Assembly (NCBI GenBank): GCA_015055625.1
Contig: SVHU01000001.1
Span: 32,293-96,292, forward strand
Length of the DNA: 64,000 bases
Direction: 5' to 3'
DNA from: Clostridiales bacterium
Lineage (GTDB): Bacteria; Bacillota; Clostridia; Christensenellales; Pumilibacteraceae
Shown here one piece after another: positions 35,269 to 44,137 of the stretch. Each line of letters begins with the position of its first letter. Positions within the stretch are counted from its first letter, which is position 1. The notes under the pieces were generated by a model that saw only the letters and a program-made list of their open reading frames with translations, was not told where the DNA came from and made no database searches. The position numbers were made by a program, and so were the translations under genes.

Positions 35269-36351
35269 TTAACACCTCTCTATAATTACAGCGTGGCTGA
35301 TACAAGGAATTGTTTCTCCCTGATAACAGCTTTGACTGCTCATTAATGCGCCTGTTGCCAGATATGCAACGTTTTTAATTTCACCTTTTTTAAGCTTATC
35401 TAAAATAAACGATCCCACAACTGTTGCAGAACATCCTGCTCCGCTTCCGCCTTGATAACACTTTTGAGTAATATCGAAAATCAGGCATCCGCAATCGTGG
35501 TAATTTTTCCCTAGATTGAATCCCTTTTCTCGAATAAGCTCTCTTAATATATCCGAGCCTAATTTGCCTAAATCTCCAGTTATAATAAAATCGTAATCTT
35601 CAGGACGAGTGTTAGTTTCTGTAAATAAGGCAACTAACGTATCGCATGCTGCTGGAGCCATCGCAGCCCCCATATTATTAAGATCTGACGTTCCGAAATC
35701 TATAACTTTACCTAATGTTGCTTGCTTAATTTTTATATTATCACCATTATCTTTAGAAGATAATACCATACTTCCAGCACCTGTTACAGTCCATTGTGCG
35801 TAAGGAGGACGCTGACATCCGTATTCTAGGGGATAACGGAATTGTCGTTCCGCGGTTGCAAAATGACTACAGGTTGAGCAAACGACATTGTTAAAATACC
35901 CTCCGTCAATTAAAATAGAGCCAAGTATTAACGATTCCGTCATGGTTGAACACGCGCTATATACGCCTAAAAAAGGTACGCTGTATTCTCTTGCAACGTA
36001 CTGTGAGCTCGTTATTTGATTTAAAAGATCTCCACCAATCATACAATCCAGCTCAGTAAACTCAAGTCCTGATTTTTTTATTGCTCCGTCAATAGATTTT
36101 TTTAACATAATAGTTTCAGCTTTTTCAAAAGTTTTTTCTTTTAGTTTATCGTCTAAATATACAATATCAAAATAATCTTTCAGTGGCCCCTTACCCTCTT
36201 TTTGCCCAACAACACTCATACTACTTACTATATATACTGGATTATTAAATGATATCGTTTGTTTTTTAGGTGACAGACTTTTATTTTCTATGACAGGGTT
36301 TATTGTGTCGGTTCTTAGCATATTTTTAGCTTTGCATAATATTTTTTCCAT
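35269..36351 (-). CDS. spoVAD: Stage V sporulation protein AD
   Basis: This 360-residue soluble SpoVA subunit binds dipicolinic acid and has a thiolase-like fold. Landmarks are SVVGQKEGKGPLKDYFD, EYSVPFLGVYSACSTM, the GYFNNVVCSTCSHFATAERQFRYP block and the C-terminal GGSGAGCSA. ATG 36351 is preferred because it overlaps the spoVAC stop as TAATG; the in-frame ATG 18 bp upstream lacks a ribosome site. spoVAC-D-E alone, without AA/AB, is the minimal set found in many Clostridia. Confidence 0.95.
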   Translation of the reverse strand: MEKILCKAKNMLRTDTINPVIENKSLSPKKQTISFNNPVYIVSSMSVVGQKEGKGPLKDYFDIVYLDDKLKEKTFEKAETIMLKKSIDGAIKKSGLEFTELDCMIGGDLLNQITSSQYVAREYSVPFLGVYSACSTMTESLILGSILIDGGYFNNVVCSTCSHFATAERQFRYPLEYGCQRPPYAQWTVTGAGSMVLSSKDNGDNIKIKQATLGKVIDFGTSDLNNMGAAMAPAACDTLVALFTETNTRPEDYDFIITGDLGKLGSDILRELIREKGFNLGKNYHDCGCLIFDITQKCYQGGSGAGCSATVVGSFILDKLKKGEIKNVAYLATGALMSSQSCYQGETIPCISHAVIIERC

Positions 36352-36821
36352 TAGAAAATCACGCTCCATAATAATCTAACCAAACCTGCAATAGTTGACC
36401 ACACTATGCCGTTTACAACGACGGGGCCTACAACTGAAAATAATTTTACGCTTGTTCCAAAAATTAAACCTTCCGTCTTAAATTCCATGGATGCCGATGA
36501 CATTGCGTTTGCAAATCCAGTAATAGGTAAAAATGCGCCAGCGCCACCTGCTCTTGCGATAATATCATACCATCCTAAACCTGTGAGAATTATTGCTAAA
36601 GTTATTAATGTTGACGAGGTGTACGATGCTACCATCTTAAGATCTAAATCGGGTAAGAAAAAATGATACGTTTCGGCAATCAGTTGTCCTAAAATACAAA
36701 TAGTTCCACCAATTAAAAACGCGTGAAATAATGATTTTAACGTGGAAGATAACGGTGTTATAGATTTTACGTATTCGTTATAACGTTCGTTTCTACGCTT
36801 AGTTTGTTCTGAATTTTTCAT
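36351..36821 (-). CDS. spoVAC: Stage V sporulation protein AC
   Basis: This 156-residue membrane protein has a basic N-terminus and four hydrophobic segments. It forms the mechanosensitive-channel-like part of SpoVA. The segment AGGAGAFLPITGFANAMSSASMEFKTEGLIFGTSVKLFS-type region (about residues 88-126) is the family hallmark. It is the first gene of spoVAC-D-E-yunB. AAGGAG lies before ATG 36821. A sigma-G-type promoter is expected upstream but could not be assigned. Confidence 0.95.
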   Translation of the reverse strand: MKNSEQTKRRNERYNEYVKSITPLSSTLKSLFHAFLIGGTICILGQLIAETYHFFLPDLDLKMVASYTSSTLITLAIILTGLGWYDIIARAGGAGAFLPITGFANAMSSASMEFKTEGLIFGTSVKLFSVVGPVVVNGIVWSTIAGLVRLLWSVIF

Positions 36822-36940
36822 TGCTTTTAATCTCCTTTATAAGTCTTTCATTTGTGTCTTCCGAAAAGTCGGAAGTAAGTACAATTTCTTTTCTCATATA
36901 TTTATTTTGAGCAAGAAAAATTTTAATATGTATGAATTTA

Positions 36941-36981
36941 AACAAAAAAAGAACAAACGCTTAATGTTACGCTTGTTCTTT
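36941..36981 (-). terminator. Terminator of the spoIIA-sigF operon
   Basis: AAAGAACAA (36948-36956) pairs with TTGTTCTTT (36973-36981), followed on the minus strand by a T-run. A second hairpin, CAAGAC/GTCTTG within 36985-37015, lies between it and the sigF stop. It separates sigF from the spoVA genes. Confidence 0.8.
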
Positions 36982-37039
36982 ATTATAACAAGACATAATA
37001 TTTATTTTTGTCTTGCTAAATGTTTTTTTGTTTGTGGTT

Positions 37040-37759
37040 TTATTGAGAAAAATTCTTTTTAAGTTTTTCTATAATTTTGTTCTCTAATCTCGAAACCTGC
37101 ACTTGTGAAACGTTTAGTACCCTTGCAACTTCACTTTGTGTTTTATCTCGGTAAAACCGCAAAAAGACTATTTTTTGTTCTCTCTCGTCTAGTTTTGAAA
37201 CTGCGTCTTTAATTGCTAGTTTATCTATTTCGTCCTCAAAAGAAAACTTGTCAGCTATTTTATCCCCTACCGCTAATCCGTGTTCGTCGTCCGTTTTTTC
37301 ATATATAGATACTGGGCATAATGTAGAATCAAGAGCAAATACTACTTCATGAGGTTCTATGCTAAATTCCTTTGCTATTTCTTCTATTGTAGGGCTTTTT
37401 TGATGTTTTAGTTTGAATTGTTCGGAAAACTGATTAATCTTATATGATAAAGCTTTTGTGGATCTTGAAATTTTAATATAGCCGTCATCACGCAAAAAAC
37501 GTTTAATCTCACCCATAATCATAGGAACCGCATACGTGGAAAAACATACGTCGAAGTTTATAGAAAAATTCCTTATTGCCTTAAGTAAACCTACGCTTCC
37601 TAGTTGAAATAAATCGTCATACTCTACGCCACGTCCTTTATATCGTCTAACAATACTTTTAACAAGTGGTGTGTTTAATTCTATAAGTCGCTCAGTTGCT
37701 TCTTTATTTCCACTTTGCGCTAACGTTATTAACTTTTCGTTGTCTTCCTTGATATACAA
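37040..37759 (-). CDS. sigF: Forespore sigma factor SigF
   Basis: This 239-residue sporulation sigma factor directs early forespore transcription. Region 2 is EYDDLFQLGSVGLLKAIRNF and FSTYAVPMIMGEIKRFLRDDG, region 3 is around LKHQKSPTIEEIAKEF, and region 4 is EREQKIVFLRFYRDKTQSEVARVLNVSQVQVSR-like helix-turn-helix (about 195-230). The start is TTG 37757-37759 with CTAGGA upstream, three bases after the spoIIAB stop. Identity as SigF, not the similar SigG, rests on its place after spoIIAA-spoIIAB. Confidence 0.96.
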   Translation of the reverse strand: MYIKEDNEKLITLAQSGNKEATERLIELNTPLVKSIVRRYKGRGVEYDDLFQLGSVGLLKAIRNFSINFDVCFSTYAVPMIMGEIKRFLRDDGYIKISRSTKALSYKINQFSEQFKLKHQKSPTIEEIAKEFSIEPHEVVFALDSTLCPVSIYEKTDDEHGLAVGDKIADKFSFEDEIDKLAIKDAVSKLDEREQKIVFLRFYRDKTQSEVARVLNVSQVQVSRLENKIIEKLKKNFSQ

Positions 37760-37762
37760 TTC

Positions 37763-38191
37763 CTAGTCCTCTTTAATGAGATTTTTCCGCATTAATACTG
37801 TAACACCCCCATATTCGTTGTTTTTTACGCTTAAATCATCCATAAACGAACGCATGACGGTAAATCCAATACCTGCTCTTTCAGTTGTGTTGTCTGTGGT
37901 AAAATACGGGCTTAAAGCCTCAGTGATATTATTTATTCCACAACCAAAGTCAGTAATTCGGATATGTATCTCGCTATTGATAATTTCGGCAAAAACCTCA
38001 ATTTCGCCTTGTATTCTATCTTTGTATGCGTGAACAACGCAATTTGTAACGGCTTCCGATACAGCCATTTTAATATCTTCAAGTTGGTCAATCGTTGGGT
38101 TTAGCTCAATGCTGAAAGAAGCAACGGTATTTCTTATAAAAGCTTCGCTTTTGCTTTCCGCAGGAACTCTGAGTAACATAAAATTTTTCAT
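37763..38191 (-). CDS. spoIIAB: Anti-sigma F factor / protein kinase SpoIIAB
   Basis: This 142-residue GHKL protein sequesters SigF and phosphorylates SpoIIAA. The N-box is EAVTNCVVHAYKD, the G1 box ITDFGCGI and the G2 region TERAGIGFTVMRSFMD. The length equals the Bacillus protein. It is 1 bp after spoIIAA and 3 bp before sigF, the invariant order of the locus. Confidence 0.97.
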   Translation of the reverse strand: MKNFMLLRVPAESKSEAFIRNTVASFSIELNPTIDQLEDIKMAVSEAVTNCVVHAYKDRIQGEIEVFAEIINSEIHIRITDFGCGINNITEALSPYFTTDNTTERAGIGFTVMRSFMDDLSVKNNEYGGVTVLMRKNLIKED

Positions 38192-38192
38192 A

Positions 38193-38501
38193 CTATTTTT
38201 CCACCTTTGGCATTAATTGATAAATTCCCGATAAGTTTAGCAGTCTGTCAATTCCCGAAGACGGGTTTAGGATATAAGCAACAGAGTTTTTGCTGATAAT
38301 TTTTTTATATCTTCCTAAAAGCAAACCAATACCTGTACTGTCCATAAACTTAAGGTCTTTCATATTCATTACAACTTTTTTTGTAGGAAATCTTTCTAAC
38401 ATATCGTCCATATAACTTCTCACTTTGTGAGCGCAACTCTCATCAATTTCGCCACTAAAATTAAAATACAGCGCGTCTGAGCCTTTTCTACAATCAACCA
38501 T
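38193..38501 (-). CDS. spoIIAA: Anti-anti-sigma F factor SpoIIAA
   Basis: This 102-residue STAS-domain protein frees SigF from SpoIIAB when unphosphorylated. The phosphorylation serine is in MKDLKFMDSTGIGLLLGR near residue 56. A strong AAAGGAGGAGAG precedes ATG 38501. The 5' region, before the ABC-operon terminator, is only about 50 bp, so the spoIIA promoter must lie within or near that terminator. Confidence 0.97.
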   Translation of the reverse strand: MVDCRKGSDALYFNFSGEIDESCAHKVRSYMDDMLERFPTKKVVMNMKDLKFMDSTGIGLLLGRYKKIISKNSVAYILNPSSGIDRLLNLSGIYQLMPKVEK

Positions 38502-38548
38502 ACTCTCCTCCTTTTTGTTCTATATATTTTTGCATAAGAAAATTGTAA

Positions 38549-38588
38549 TAAAAAAGACACGATAATAACGTTTTGTCTTATCGTGTCG
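38549..38588 (-). terminator. Terminator of the ABC exporter operon
   Basis: GACACGATAA (38556-38565) pairs with TTATCGTGTC (38578-38587), followed by six T on the minus strand, downstream of the stop at 38642. Confidence 0.87.
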
Positions 38589-38641
38589 ATTTTGTTTTAA
38601 TTATAATTAAATTTCAATAACGGCAATAATTTTTTTATTGA

Positions 38642-40636
38642 CTATTCTAGCTCTAATGCTCCAGTATAGAGTTTATAGTACTCTCCTTTCTTTTCGATAA
38701 GATCGTTGTGCGTGCCACGCTCTATTATTCTGCCGTGATCAAGCATCATAATAACGTCGGAGTTTTGTACGGTAGAAAGTCGGTGAGCGATTACGAATAC
38801 TGTTCTTCCTCTCATTAACGAGTCCATACCTCTGCTTACCAATGCTTCCGTTCTGGTATCAATAGACGAGGTTGCTTCGTCTAGTATCATTACTGGAGCG
38901 TCTGCAACTTCGGCTCTTGCAATAGATAATAGCTGTCGTTGACCTTGAGAAAGATTTGCTCCGTCGCTTACAAGCATTGTGTTGTATCCGTCAGGAAGAC
39001 GCGTTATAAAGTCGTGAGCGTTAGCAAGTTTTGCAGCTTCTATACATTCTTCGTCCGTAGCGTCAAGTTTTCCGTAACGAATATTATCCATAACAGTACC
39101 AGTAAATAGGTTTGTATCTTGTAAAACAATGCCCAAAGAACGTCTTAGATCGGATTTTTTAATCTTATTAATATTTATACCGTCATAACGAATTTTACCG
39201 TCTGCAATATCGTAGAATCTGTTAATAAGGTTTGTAATTGTTGTTTTTCCAGCGCCTGTTGCTCCAACAAACGCAATCTTTTGACCTGGCTTAGCGTAAA
39301 GTGAGATATTGTGTAAAACGATCTTGTCTTCGTCGTAGCCAAAGTCAACGTCGTCCATAACGATATCGCCTTTCAACAGCGTATACGTGATAGTTCCGTC
39401 GCCGTGAGGATGCTTCCAAGCCCAAACGCCAGTACGCTCTTTGCTTTCGGTAATATTACCGTTTTCGTCAACGTGTGCATGAACTAAGGTTACGTAGCCC
39501 TTATCTTCTTCCTCGGGCTGGTCAAGTAGGTCGAATATTCTGTTCGCGCCTGCCATCGCCATAATTACAGAGTTTATTTGGTTGGAAATTTGTCCAATCA
39601 TGTTTGCAAATTGACGAGCCATACCTAAGAACGAAACTATAATATTTATTTGCAAAACTTCAATAAACGTTCCATTGTTAAACAGTGACGCTAAGCTGAT
39701 ATTAATACCACTACCTTGAGAGAAAATATAAATGCTTCCTCCGATAAAAGCAATAACAACGTACATAATATTTCCAATATTATGAATTATAGGCATTAGC
39801 ATATTAGAAAATGCGTTAGCTTTGTTGGAAACGTTGAAAAGATGTCCGTTTATTTCGTGCATTTTATTTATTGCTTCTTGTTCGTGGCAGAATACTTTTA
39901 CAACTTTTTGTCCGTGCATCATTTCTTCTACGTAGCCTTCCATTTTACCAACGGCTTGCTGTTGCGCCATAAAGAATTTAGCGCTCTTTCCGCCAATAAA
40001 TTTGGTTACGAGCAAAATGGAAAATACGCCGACTAAAACTGCTAAGAAAAGCATTATAGAAAGATACATCATAATGCATGATAATGCAATGAGTGTGATG
40101 ATTGTTGAGCAAACTTGCGGTAAACTCTGAGAAATCAACTGTCTGAGCGCGTCAATATCGTTAGTATAAGTACTCATAATGTCGCCGTGATTTTTTCTAT
40201 CAAAGTACTTAATGGGTAAGCGTTGCATTTTTGTAAAGCACTTAACACGCATATCTTTAAGGAACGTTTGAGTAAGAACTGCGCCTGTACGTTGCATTAT
40301 AAAGTTGCAAACTATACCGATTAGATAAATACAAGCAAGAATTATAAGCGTTATTACGATTTTTCTCCAGGCAATATCCACGCCTGATAGACCGATTACT
40401 GCTCCAGAGTCGTTTTTAATCATTGCATCTTCAAGCGTTGAGTAAACGTTGTTTAAGAATAAGCCTGTAACAGAACCTGCAACTGCGGAGATAACAAGGC
40501 ACGTTGCCATAATAACGAGTAATGCTTTGTATTCTTTGAATAATATTTTAAGAAGTCGTTTAAGAAGTCCTTTCTTCATAGGCATTCTGCCTTTCATTGG
40601 AGGAACTGCTCCACGACCGCGCATTGGACCTGCCAT
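38642..40636 (-). CDS. ABC exporter half-transporter, canonical nucleotide-binding site
   Basis: This 664-residue fused TMD-NBD protein is of the multidrug/lipid exporter type. A Gly/Pro/Arg-rich N-terminus (MAGPMRGRGAVPPMKGR) precedes six transmembrane helices. The NBD has Walker A GATGAGKTT, signature LSQGQRQ and Walker B MILDEATSS with the catalytic Glu, then the H-loop IAHRLST. An insertion of about 40 residues lies between TMD and NBD. It begins one base from the end of its partner gene and forms a heterodimer with it. Substrate is unknown. Confidence 0.93.
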   Translation of the reverse strand: MAGPMRGRGAVPPMKGRMPMKKGLLKRLLKILFKEYKALLVIMATCLVISAVAGSVTGLFLNNVYSTLEDAMIKNDSGAVIGLSGVDIAWRKIVITLIILACIYLIGIVCNFIMQRTGAVLTQTFLKDMRVKCFTKMQRLPIKYFDRKNHGDIMSTYTNDIDALRQLISQSLPQVCSTIITLIALSCIMMYLSIMLFLAVLVGVFSILLVTKFIGGKSAKFFMAQQQAVGKMEGYVEEMMHGQKVVKVFCHEQEAINKMHEINGHLFNVSNKANAFSNMLMPIIHNIGNIMYVVIAFIGGSIYIFSQGSGINISLASLFNNGTFIEVLQINIIVSFLGMARQFANMIGQISNQINSVIMAMAGANRIFDLLDQPEEEDKGYVTLVHAHVDENGNITESKERTGVWAWKHPHGDGTITYTLLKGDIVMDDVDFGYDEDKIVLHNISLYAKPGQKIAFVGATGAGKTTITNLINRFYDIADGKIRYDGININKIKKSDLRRSLGIVLQDTNLFTGTVMDNIRYGKLDATDEECIEAAKLANAHDFITRLPDGYNTMLVSDGANLSQGQRQLLSIARAEVADAPVMILDEATSSIDTRTEALVSRGMDSLMRGRTVFVIAHRLSTVQNSDVIMMLDHGRIIERGTHNDLIEKKGEYYKLYTGALELE

Positions 40637-42402
40637 TATTCGTCACCTCCTACTTTTTCTTCGTTGGCTTTGTTTTGTGAATGGTAAACTTCTTGATAAA
40701 TAGCGTTTGAAGCAAGAAGTTCGCTATGTGTACCAACGGCGTTTATGCTTCCGTTTTCCATAACTATTATCATATCTGCGTCCATAACTGAAGCTATTCT
40801 TTGAGCAATAATAATTTTAGTTGTAGAGGGAATAAATTTTTCAAAGCCTTTTCTGAGCAAAGCGTCGGTTTTCATATCAACAGCGCTTGTGCTATCGTCC
40901 AAAATTAGTACTTTGGGATTTTTTAGCAATGCTCTGGCAATACAAAGTCTTTGTTTTTGACCACCAGAAACGTTTGCTCCACCTTGGTCTATCATGTGGT
41001 CGTATCCTTCAGGGAAAGACATGATAAAGTCGTGGGCTTGAGCAAGCTTACAAGCTTCTATCATTTGCTCGTCAGTTGCTTCTTTATTGCCCCATCTAAG
41101 GTTTTCTTTAATAGTACCCGAGAAAAGCTGATTTTTTTGAAGAACTACCGCAACGTTGTTTCTAAGAACTTCCATATCATAGTCTTTTACATTTACGTCG
41201 CCCACGTATAAAGATCCTTCAGTGACGTCATAAAGACGCGAAATAAGGTTTACTAGCGTTGTTTTAGACGAACCTGTTCCACCAATAATTCCAACGGTAG
41301 AGCCCGATTTGATATCTAAATTAATATTGTCAAGCGCATTTTTCTCGGCTTTTTCCGAATATTTGAAAGAAACGCCGTCAAATTTAATATCGCCATTTTT
41401 TACTTCGGTTACAGGGTTTTCGGGGTTAGAAAGTGTGGTTTTTTCGTCGAGAACTTCAACAATACGTCTTGCAGATTCGCCTGATAAAGTAAGCATAACG
41501 AAAATCATAGAAATCATTTGAAGCGACATAAGAATTTGCAATGAATACGTAAGCATGGATTGCAAACTAAAAATAGAAAGGTTTTCATTCTCTCCAAACA
41601 TGCCTAAAATTATTGCTGAGCCTAAAAAACCAATAACAACGAGCGCACCTTGTAAGCAGAATTGCATTAAAGGACCGTTAAAAGCAAGAATTTTTTCCGC
41701 TTTGATAAAGTCTTTTGAAAGCTCTCCTGAAACTTTTTGGAATTTTTTAGATTCATAATCTTCCCTTACGTATGCTTTTACTACTCGCATTCCCTTAATA
41801 TTTTCTTGGATAGAATTATTGAGATTATCGTATTTTTTGAATACTCTTCTAAATATAGGCATTGCCTTTTTAGTAATGATAAACATTCCAAAACCAAGGA
41901 TAGGAATTGTTACAAAGAAAATTGTAGGAAGGGTTGGGCTTACTGCAAAACTCATGATAATAGAGAAAATTAGCATAAGTGGACTTCTGATAGCCGTTCT
42001 GATAAGCATCATGTACGACATTTGTACGTTTGTTACGTCTGTTGTAAGACGTGTAACAAGTGATGAAGAGCTGAATTTATCAATGTTTGCAAATGAGAAA
42101 TGTTGGATGTTTTCAAACATATCGTTTCTTAGATTTTTTGCAAATCCTGTTGATGCTTTTGCGCAGAATTTACCGCCTAACATTCCTGCCATTAGAGAAA
42201 TTAACGCTGCAACAATCATTGAAATGCCGTAAATCAACATTCCCTGCATATCGGCTTTTTGAATACATGTTCCAAAAAGTGCGATTATTAGCGGAATAAG
42301 TACTTCCATGCCAACTTCTATAACCATAAGAATGGGCGTTAGAATCGCCTCTTTCTTATATTCTCGTATAGAACCGGCAAGCTTTGTTATTGTTTTTGCC
42401 AT
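40636..42402 (-). CDS. ABC exporter half-transporter, degenerate nucleotide-binding site
   Basis: This 588-residue TMD-NBD protein has six transmembrane helices, Walker A GGTGSSKTT and signature VSGGQKQR. Its Walker B LILDDSTSAVD has Asp where the catalytic Glu should be, and IAQRIAS has Gln at the switch His. These changes are typical of the inactive-site partner in heterodimeric exporters. It overlaps the marR-like gene by 16 bp and its partner by 1 bp. Confidence 0.93.
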   Translation of the reverse strand: MAKTITKLAGSIREYKKEAILTPILMVIEVGMEVLIPLIIALFGTCIQKADMQGMLIYGISMIVAALISLMAGMLGGKFCAKASTGFAKNLRNDMFENIQHFSFANIDKFSSSSLVTRLTTDVTNVQMSYMMLIRTAIRSPLMLIFSIIMSFAVSPTLPTIFFVTIPILGFGMFIITKKAMPIFRRVFKKYDNLNNSIQENIKGMRVVKAYVREDYESKKFQKVSGELSKDFIKAEKILAFNGPLMQFCLQGALVVIGFLGSAIILGMFGENENLSIFSLQSMLTYSLQILMSLQMISMIFVMLTLSGESARRIVEVLDEKTTLSNPENPVTEVKNGDIKFDGVSFKYSEKAEKNALDNINLDIKSGSTVGIIGGTGSSKTTLVNLISRLYDVTEGSLYVGDVNVKDYDMEVLRNNVAVVLQKNQLFSGTIKENLRWGNKEATDEQMIEACKLAQAHDFIMSFPEGYDHMIDQGGANVSGGQKQRLCIARALLKNPKVLILDDSTSAVDMKTDALLRKGFEKFIPSTTKIIIAQRIASVMDADMIIVMENGSINAVGTHSELLASNAIYQEVYHSQNKANEEKVGGDE

Positions 42403-42854
42403 AGAGCCTCCTTTTCAAGCAAATTGTTTTTAAGTTTTTCTAAAGTTGTCTTAAACGCTTCAAACTCATCTTTTGAAAGAACGTTGATTAATTCTTCGTC
42501 CACAGCATTAAGTCTGCTTACGATAAGTTTATGCGTTTGTTTTCCCTTTTCGGTAACGATTAGTTTTTTTAAGCGCTTATCGGTGGTTGAATTTTCGCGC
42601 ACGATAAGTCCGTTTGTTTCCATAGTGTTCAAAACTTCTGTGGCAGTACTACGTCTTATAGAAAAAGCTTGTTCTAAATCTTTTTGATACACCGTTTCGT
42701 CTGCATCGTTTTTACGGCACAAAAATCCTAAAATATATCCGTGTGTTCCCGTAACTTTGTTTTGCTCGGAGAATATTGGATCTGAGTCGATTTTTCGCTT
42801 TATAAGGTTGCTCAAACACCGTATTTCTCCACCTAATCTAAACGTTTTTTCCAT
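42387..42854 (-). CDS. MarR-family regulator of the ABC exporter
   Basis: This 155-residue winged-helix protein has the MarR pattern KDLEQAFSIRRSTATEVLNTMETNGLI-like recognition region and the wing RENSTTDKRLKKLIVTEKG. ATG 42854 is chosen over the upstream in-frame start at 42905, which would lie inside the promoter; GAGG sits 8 nt before it. It is the first gene of the exporter operon and probably represses it through a palindrome just below the -10 box. Confidence 0.9.
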   Translation of the reverse strand: MEKTFRLGGEIRCLSNLIKRKIDSDPIFSEQNKVTGTHGYILGFLCRKNDADETVYQKDLEQAFSIRRSTATEVLNTMETNGLIVRENSTTDKRLKKLIVTEKGKQTHKLIVSRLNAVDEELINVLSKDEFEAFKTTLEKLKNNLLEKEALWQKQ

Positions 42855-42877
42855 AAAGATACCTCGATAAAAAATAT

Positions 42878-42925
42878 TTGTTAGGTTACGAACAATATTA
42901 TACAACGAACGATTAATTATGTCAA
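42878..42925 (-). promoter_or_regulatory. Promoter and candidate MarR operator
   Basis: TTGACA (42920-42925), a 17-bp spacer and TATAAT (42897-42902) give a perfect-consensus promoter. An imperfect inverted repeat TTGTT...AACAA (42878-42895) directly follows the -10 box, where MarR binding would block transcription. Confidence 0.75.
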
Positions 42926-43125
42926 TAATATAAATGTGATTTTTTAGTGAAAAATACCGTATTTTAGCAAAATAAAAACCACTATGAATGACATAATGGT
43001 TTAGGTATAGTTTTTACATTTTAAGACACTCTGCCTTGACTTTTAATATAATAGTTGTAATGATTTTTATACTAAAAACTTCTTAAACTAATGCTTATCG
43101 ATTGATAAGTCTTTTTTAATACGTA

Positions 43126-43156
43126 AAAAGCACCCAACGTAATGTTAAGTGCTTTT
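43126..43156 (-). terminator. Terminator of the orphan two-gene cassette
   Basis: AAAAGCAC (43126-43133) pairs with GTGCTTTT (43149-43156), about 30 bp past the stop at 43186. The rest of 42926-43185 holds no gene. Confidence 0.7.
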
Positions 43157-43185
43157 ATTTTTGGTTTAGCTGTTAAAATTGTTAA

Positions 43186-43428
43186 TTATCCCCAAGCAAC
43201 CAAATCTTCTTCAGGATAATTGTTCTTTAAATAATATTGCTCTATTTTATAAATAGCATAATCCCTATACTTTGGATAATCCAAATCGTCTTCTTCTGCT
43301 AATATTTCAACCTCATAAGTTCCTTGTTTAGGGTAGTATATTAAAACACCCTCTTTCAAGTGGTCATACAGTTTATAATAATACGATATACTATTTTTTG
43401 TTACTTCCTTTTTTCTTAATATTACCAT
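43186..43428 (-). CDS. Small acidic protein of unknown function (second gene of orphan cassette)
   Basis: This 80-residue protein is rich in Tyr, Asp and Glu (HLKEGVLIYYPKQGTYEVEILAEEDDLD, then YAIYKIEQYYLKNN). No family is recognised. ATG 43428 has GGAGTGGAAAG just upstream, inside the preceding gene, and the overlap is 38 nt, so the two are translated together. By size and acidity it could be an immunity or antitoxin-like partner, but this is speculation. Confidence 0.55.
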   Translation of the reverse strand: MVILRKKEVTKNSISYYYKLYDHLKEGVLIYYPKQGTYEVEILAEEDDLDYPKYRDYAIYKIEQYYLKNNYPEEDLVAWG

Positions 43429-43945
43429 CTTTCCACTCCTTTATAGCTTTCGCATAATTATATTCTTTCTCTGCTAAATAATGAGCCTTTTTATAAGAAT
43501 ACCCTTGATTTCGATAGGATAATTCTAACAACTCGTGTTTCAAAAAGATATAATCTGCTTCTATTGGATTTCCCTTTCTTAACCTATCCCAAGTTTGTGC
43601 TTGGTCGTAATCCGGCAAAAACTCATCGTTATTAAAAATGTATTCTTTTATTTTTTCCAAATCTTCTATTGGATATCCTGTTATTTGCGATATTTTTACT
43701 GTATCAACTTTACTGTTCCTAAAAGTTTCATAGATTAATTCTGCATGAGCGATTGCTCTTTTACTTTCTGAATCTAAAGCACCACTTCGTGCCCCACTCA
43801 TTACTGCCTGATACTTCTCACGTTCCTTTTGCTCGGTATCTATCACAAGAGCAGAAGACAGCTCGCTTGCTGACATATTGTCGTACGGACAGTTCTTGCC
43901 GTCGTGTTCTTTATTGGTAAAATGTCCTTTAACGCATTTGTACAT
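43391..43945 (-). CDS. Uncharacterised protein with Cys/His N-terminus, possible toxin-like domain
   Basis: This 184-residue protein starts with a Cys-x-x-Gly-His...Cys knuckle (MYKCVKGHFTNKEHDGKNC). An AVMSGARSGALDSESKRAI helix precedes a C-terminal domain with DYDQAQTWDRLRKGNP and LKHELLELSYRNQGYSYKKAH. The latter recalls the C-terminal domain found behind phage minor-capsid (MuF) proteins and some polymorphic toxins. That resemblance is from memory and needs a profile search. It is flanked by gene-poor DNA, not by phage genes, so the cassette looks like a recent insertion. Confidence 0.5.
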   Translation of the reverse strand: MYKCVKGHFTNKEHDGKNCPYDNMSASELSSALVIDTEQKEREKYQAVMSGARSGALDSESKRAIAHAELIYETFRNSKVDTVKISQITGYPIEDLEKIKEYIFNNDEFLPDYDQAQTWDRLRKGNPIEADYIFLKHELLELSYRNQGYSYKKAHYLAEKEYNYAKAIKEWKDGNIKKKGSNKK

Positions 43946-44054
43946 TGATTATACACCACCTACTACTGTTTTGTCAATAGCGTTTTTGTACACCTTAAAA
44001 GCAAAACACCCCTAAACGGTTTACGCTTGGAGTGTCTTGCCTACAAAGGAGTAA

Positions 44055-44117
44055 ATGATGAAAAACTGCTATTTTAGGAATCGGTGCTATAAAAACACAA
44101 AAGGAAAGTGCGACTAA
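44055..44117 (+). CDS. Possible 20-residue cysteine-rich peptide
   Basis: ATGATG is preceded by AAAGGAG at good spacing and opens a 20-codon frame with three cysteines (CYFRN, RCYKN, GKCD) ending in TAA. The 3' half lies in the recN terminator stem, which argues against an important gene. It may be the remnant of a longer zinc-ribbon gene. Support is weak. Confidence 0.25.
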   Translation: MMKNCYFRNRCYKNTKGKCD

Positions 44118-44137
44118 CACTTTCCTTTTGTGTTTTT
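44091..44137. terminator. Strong bidirectional terminator of the recN operon
   Basis: A perfect 20-bp stem (44091-44110 with 44118-44137) and 7-nt loop flanked by A/T runs. It overlaps the recN stop codon and ends the ten-gene operon. Confidence 0.9.
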
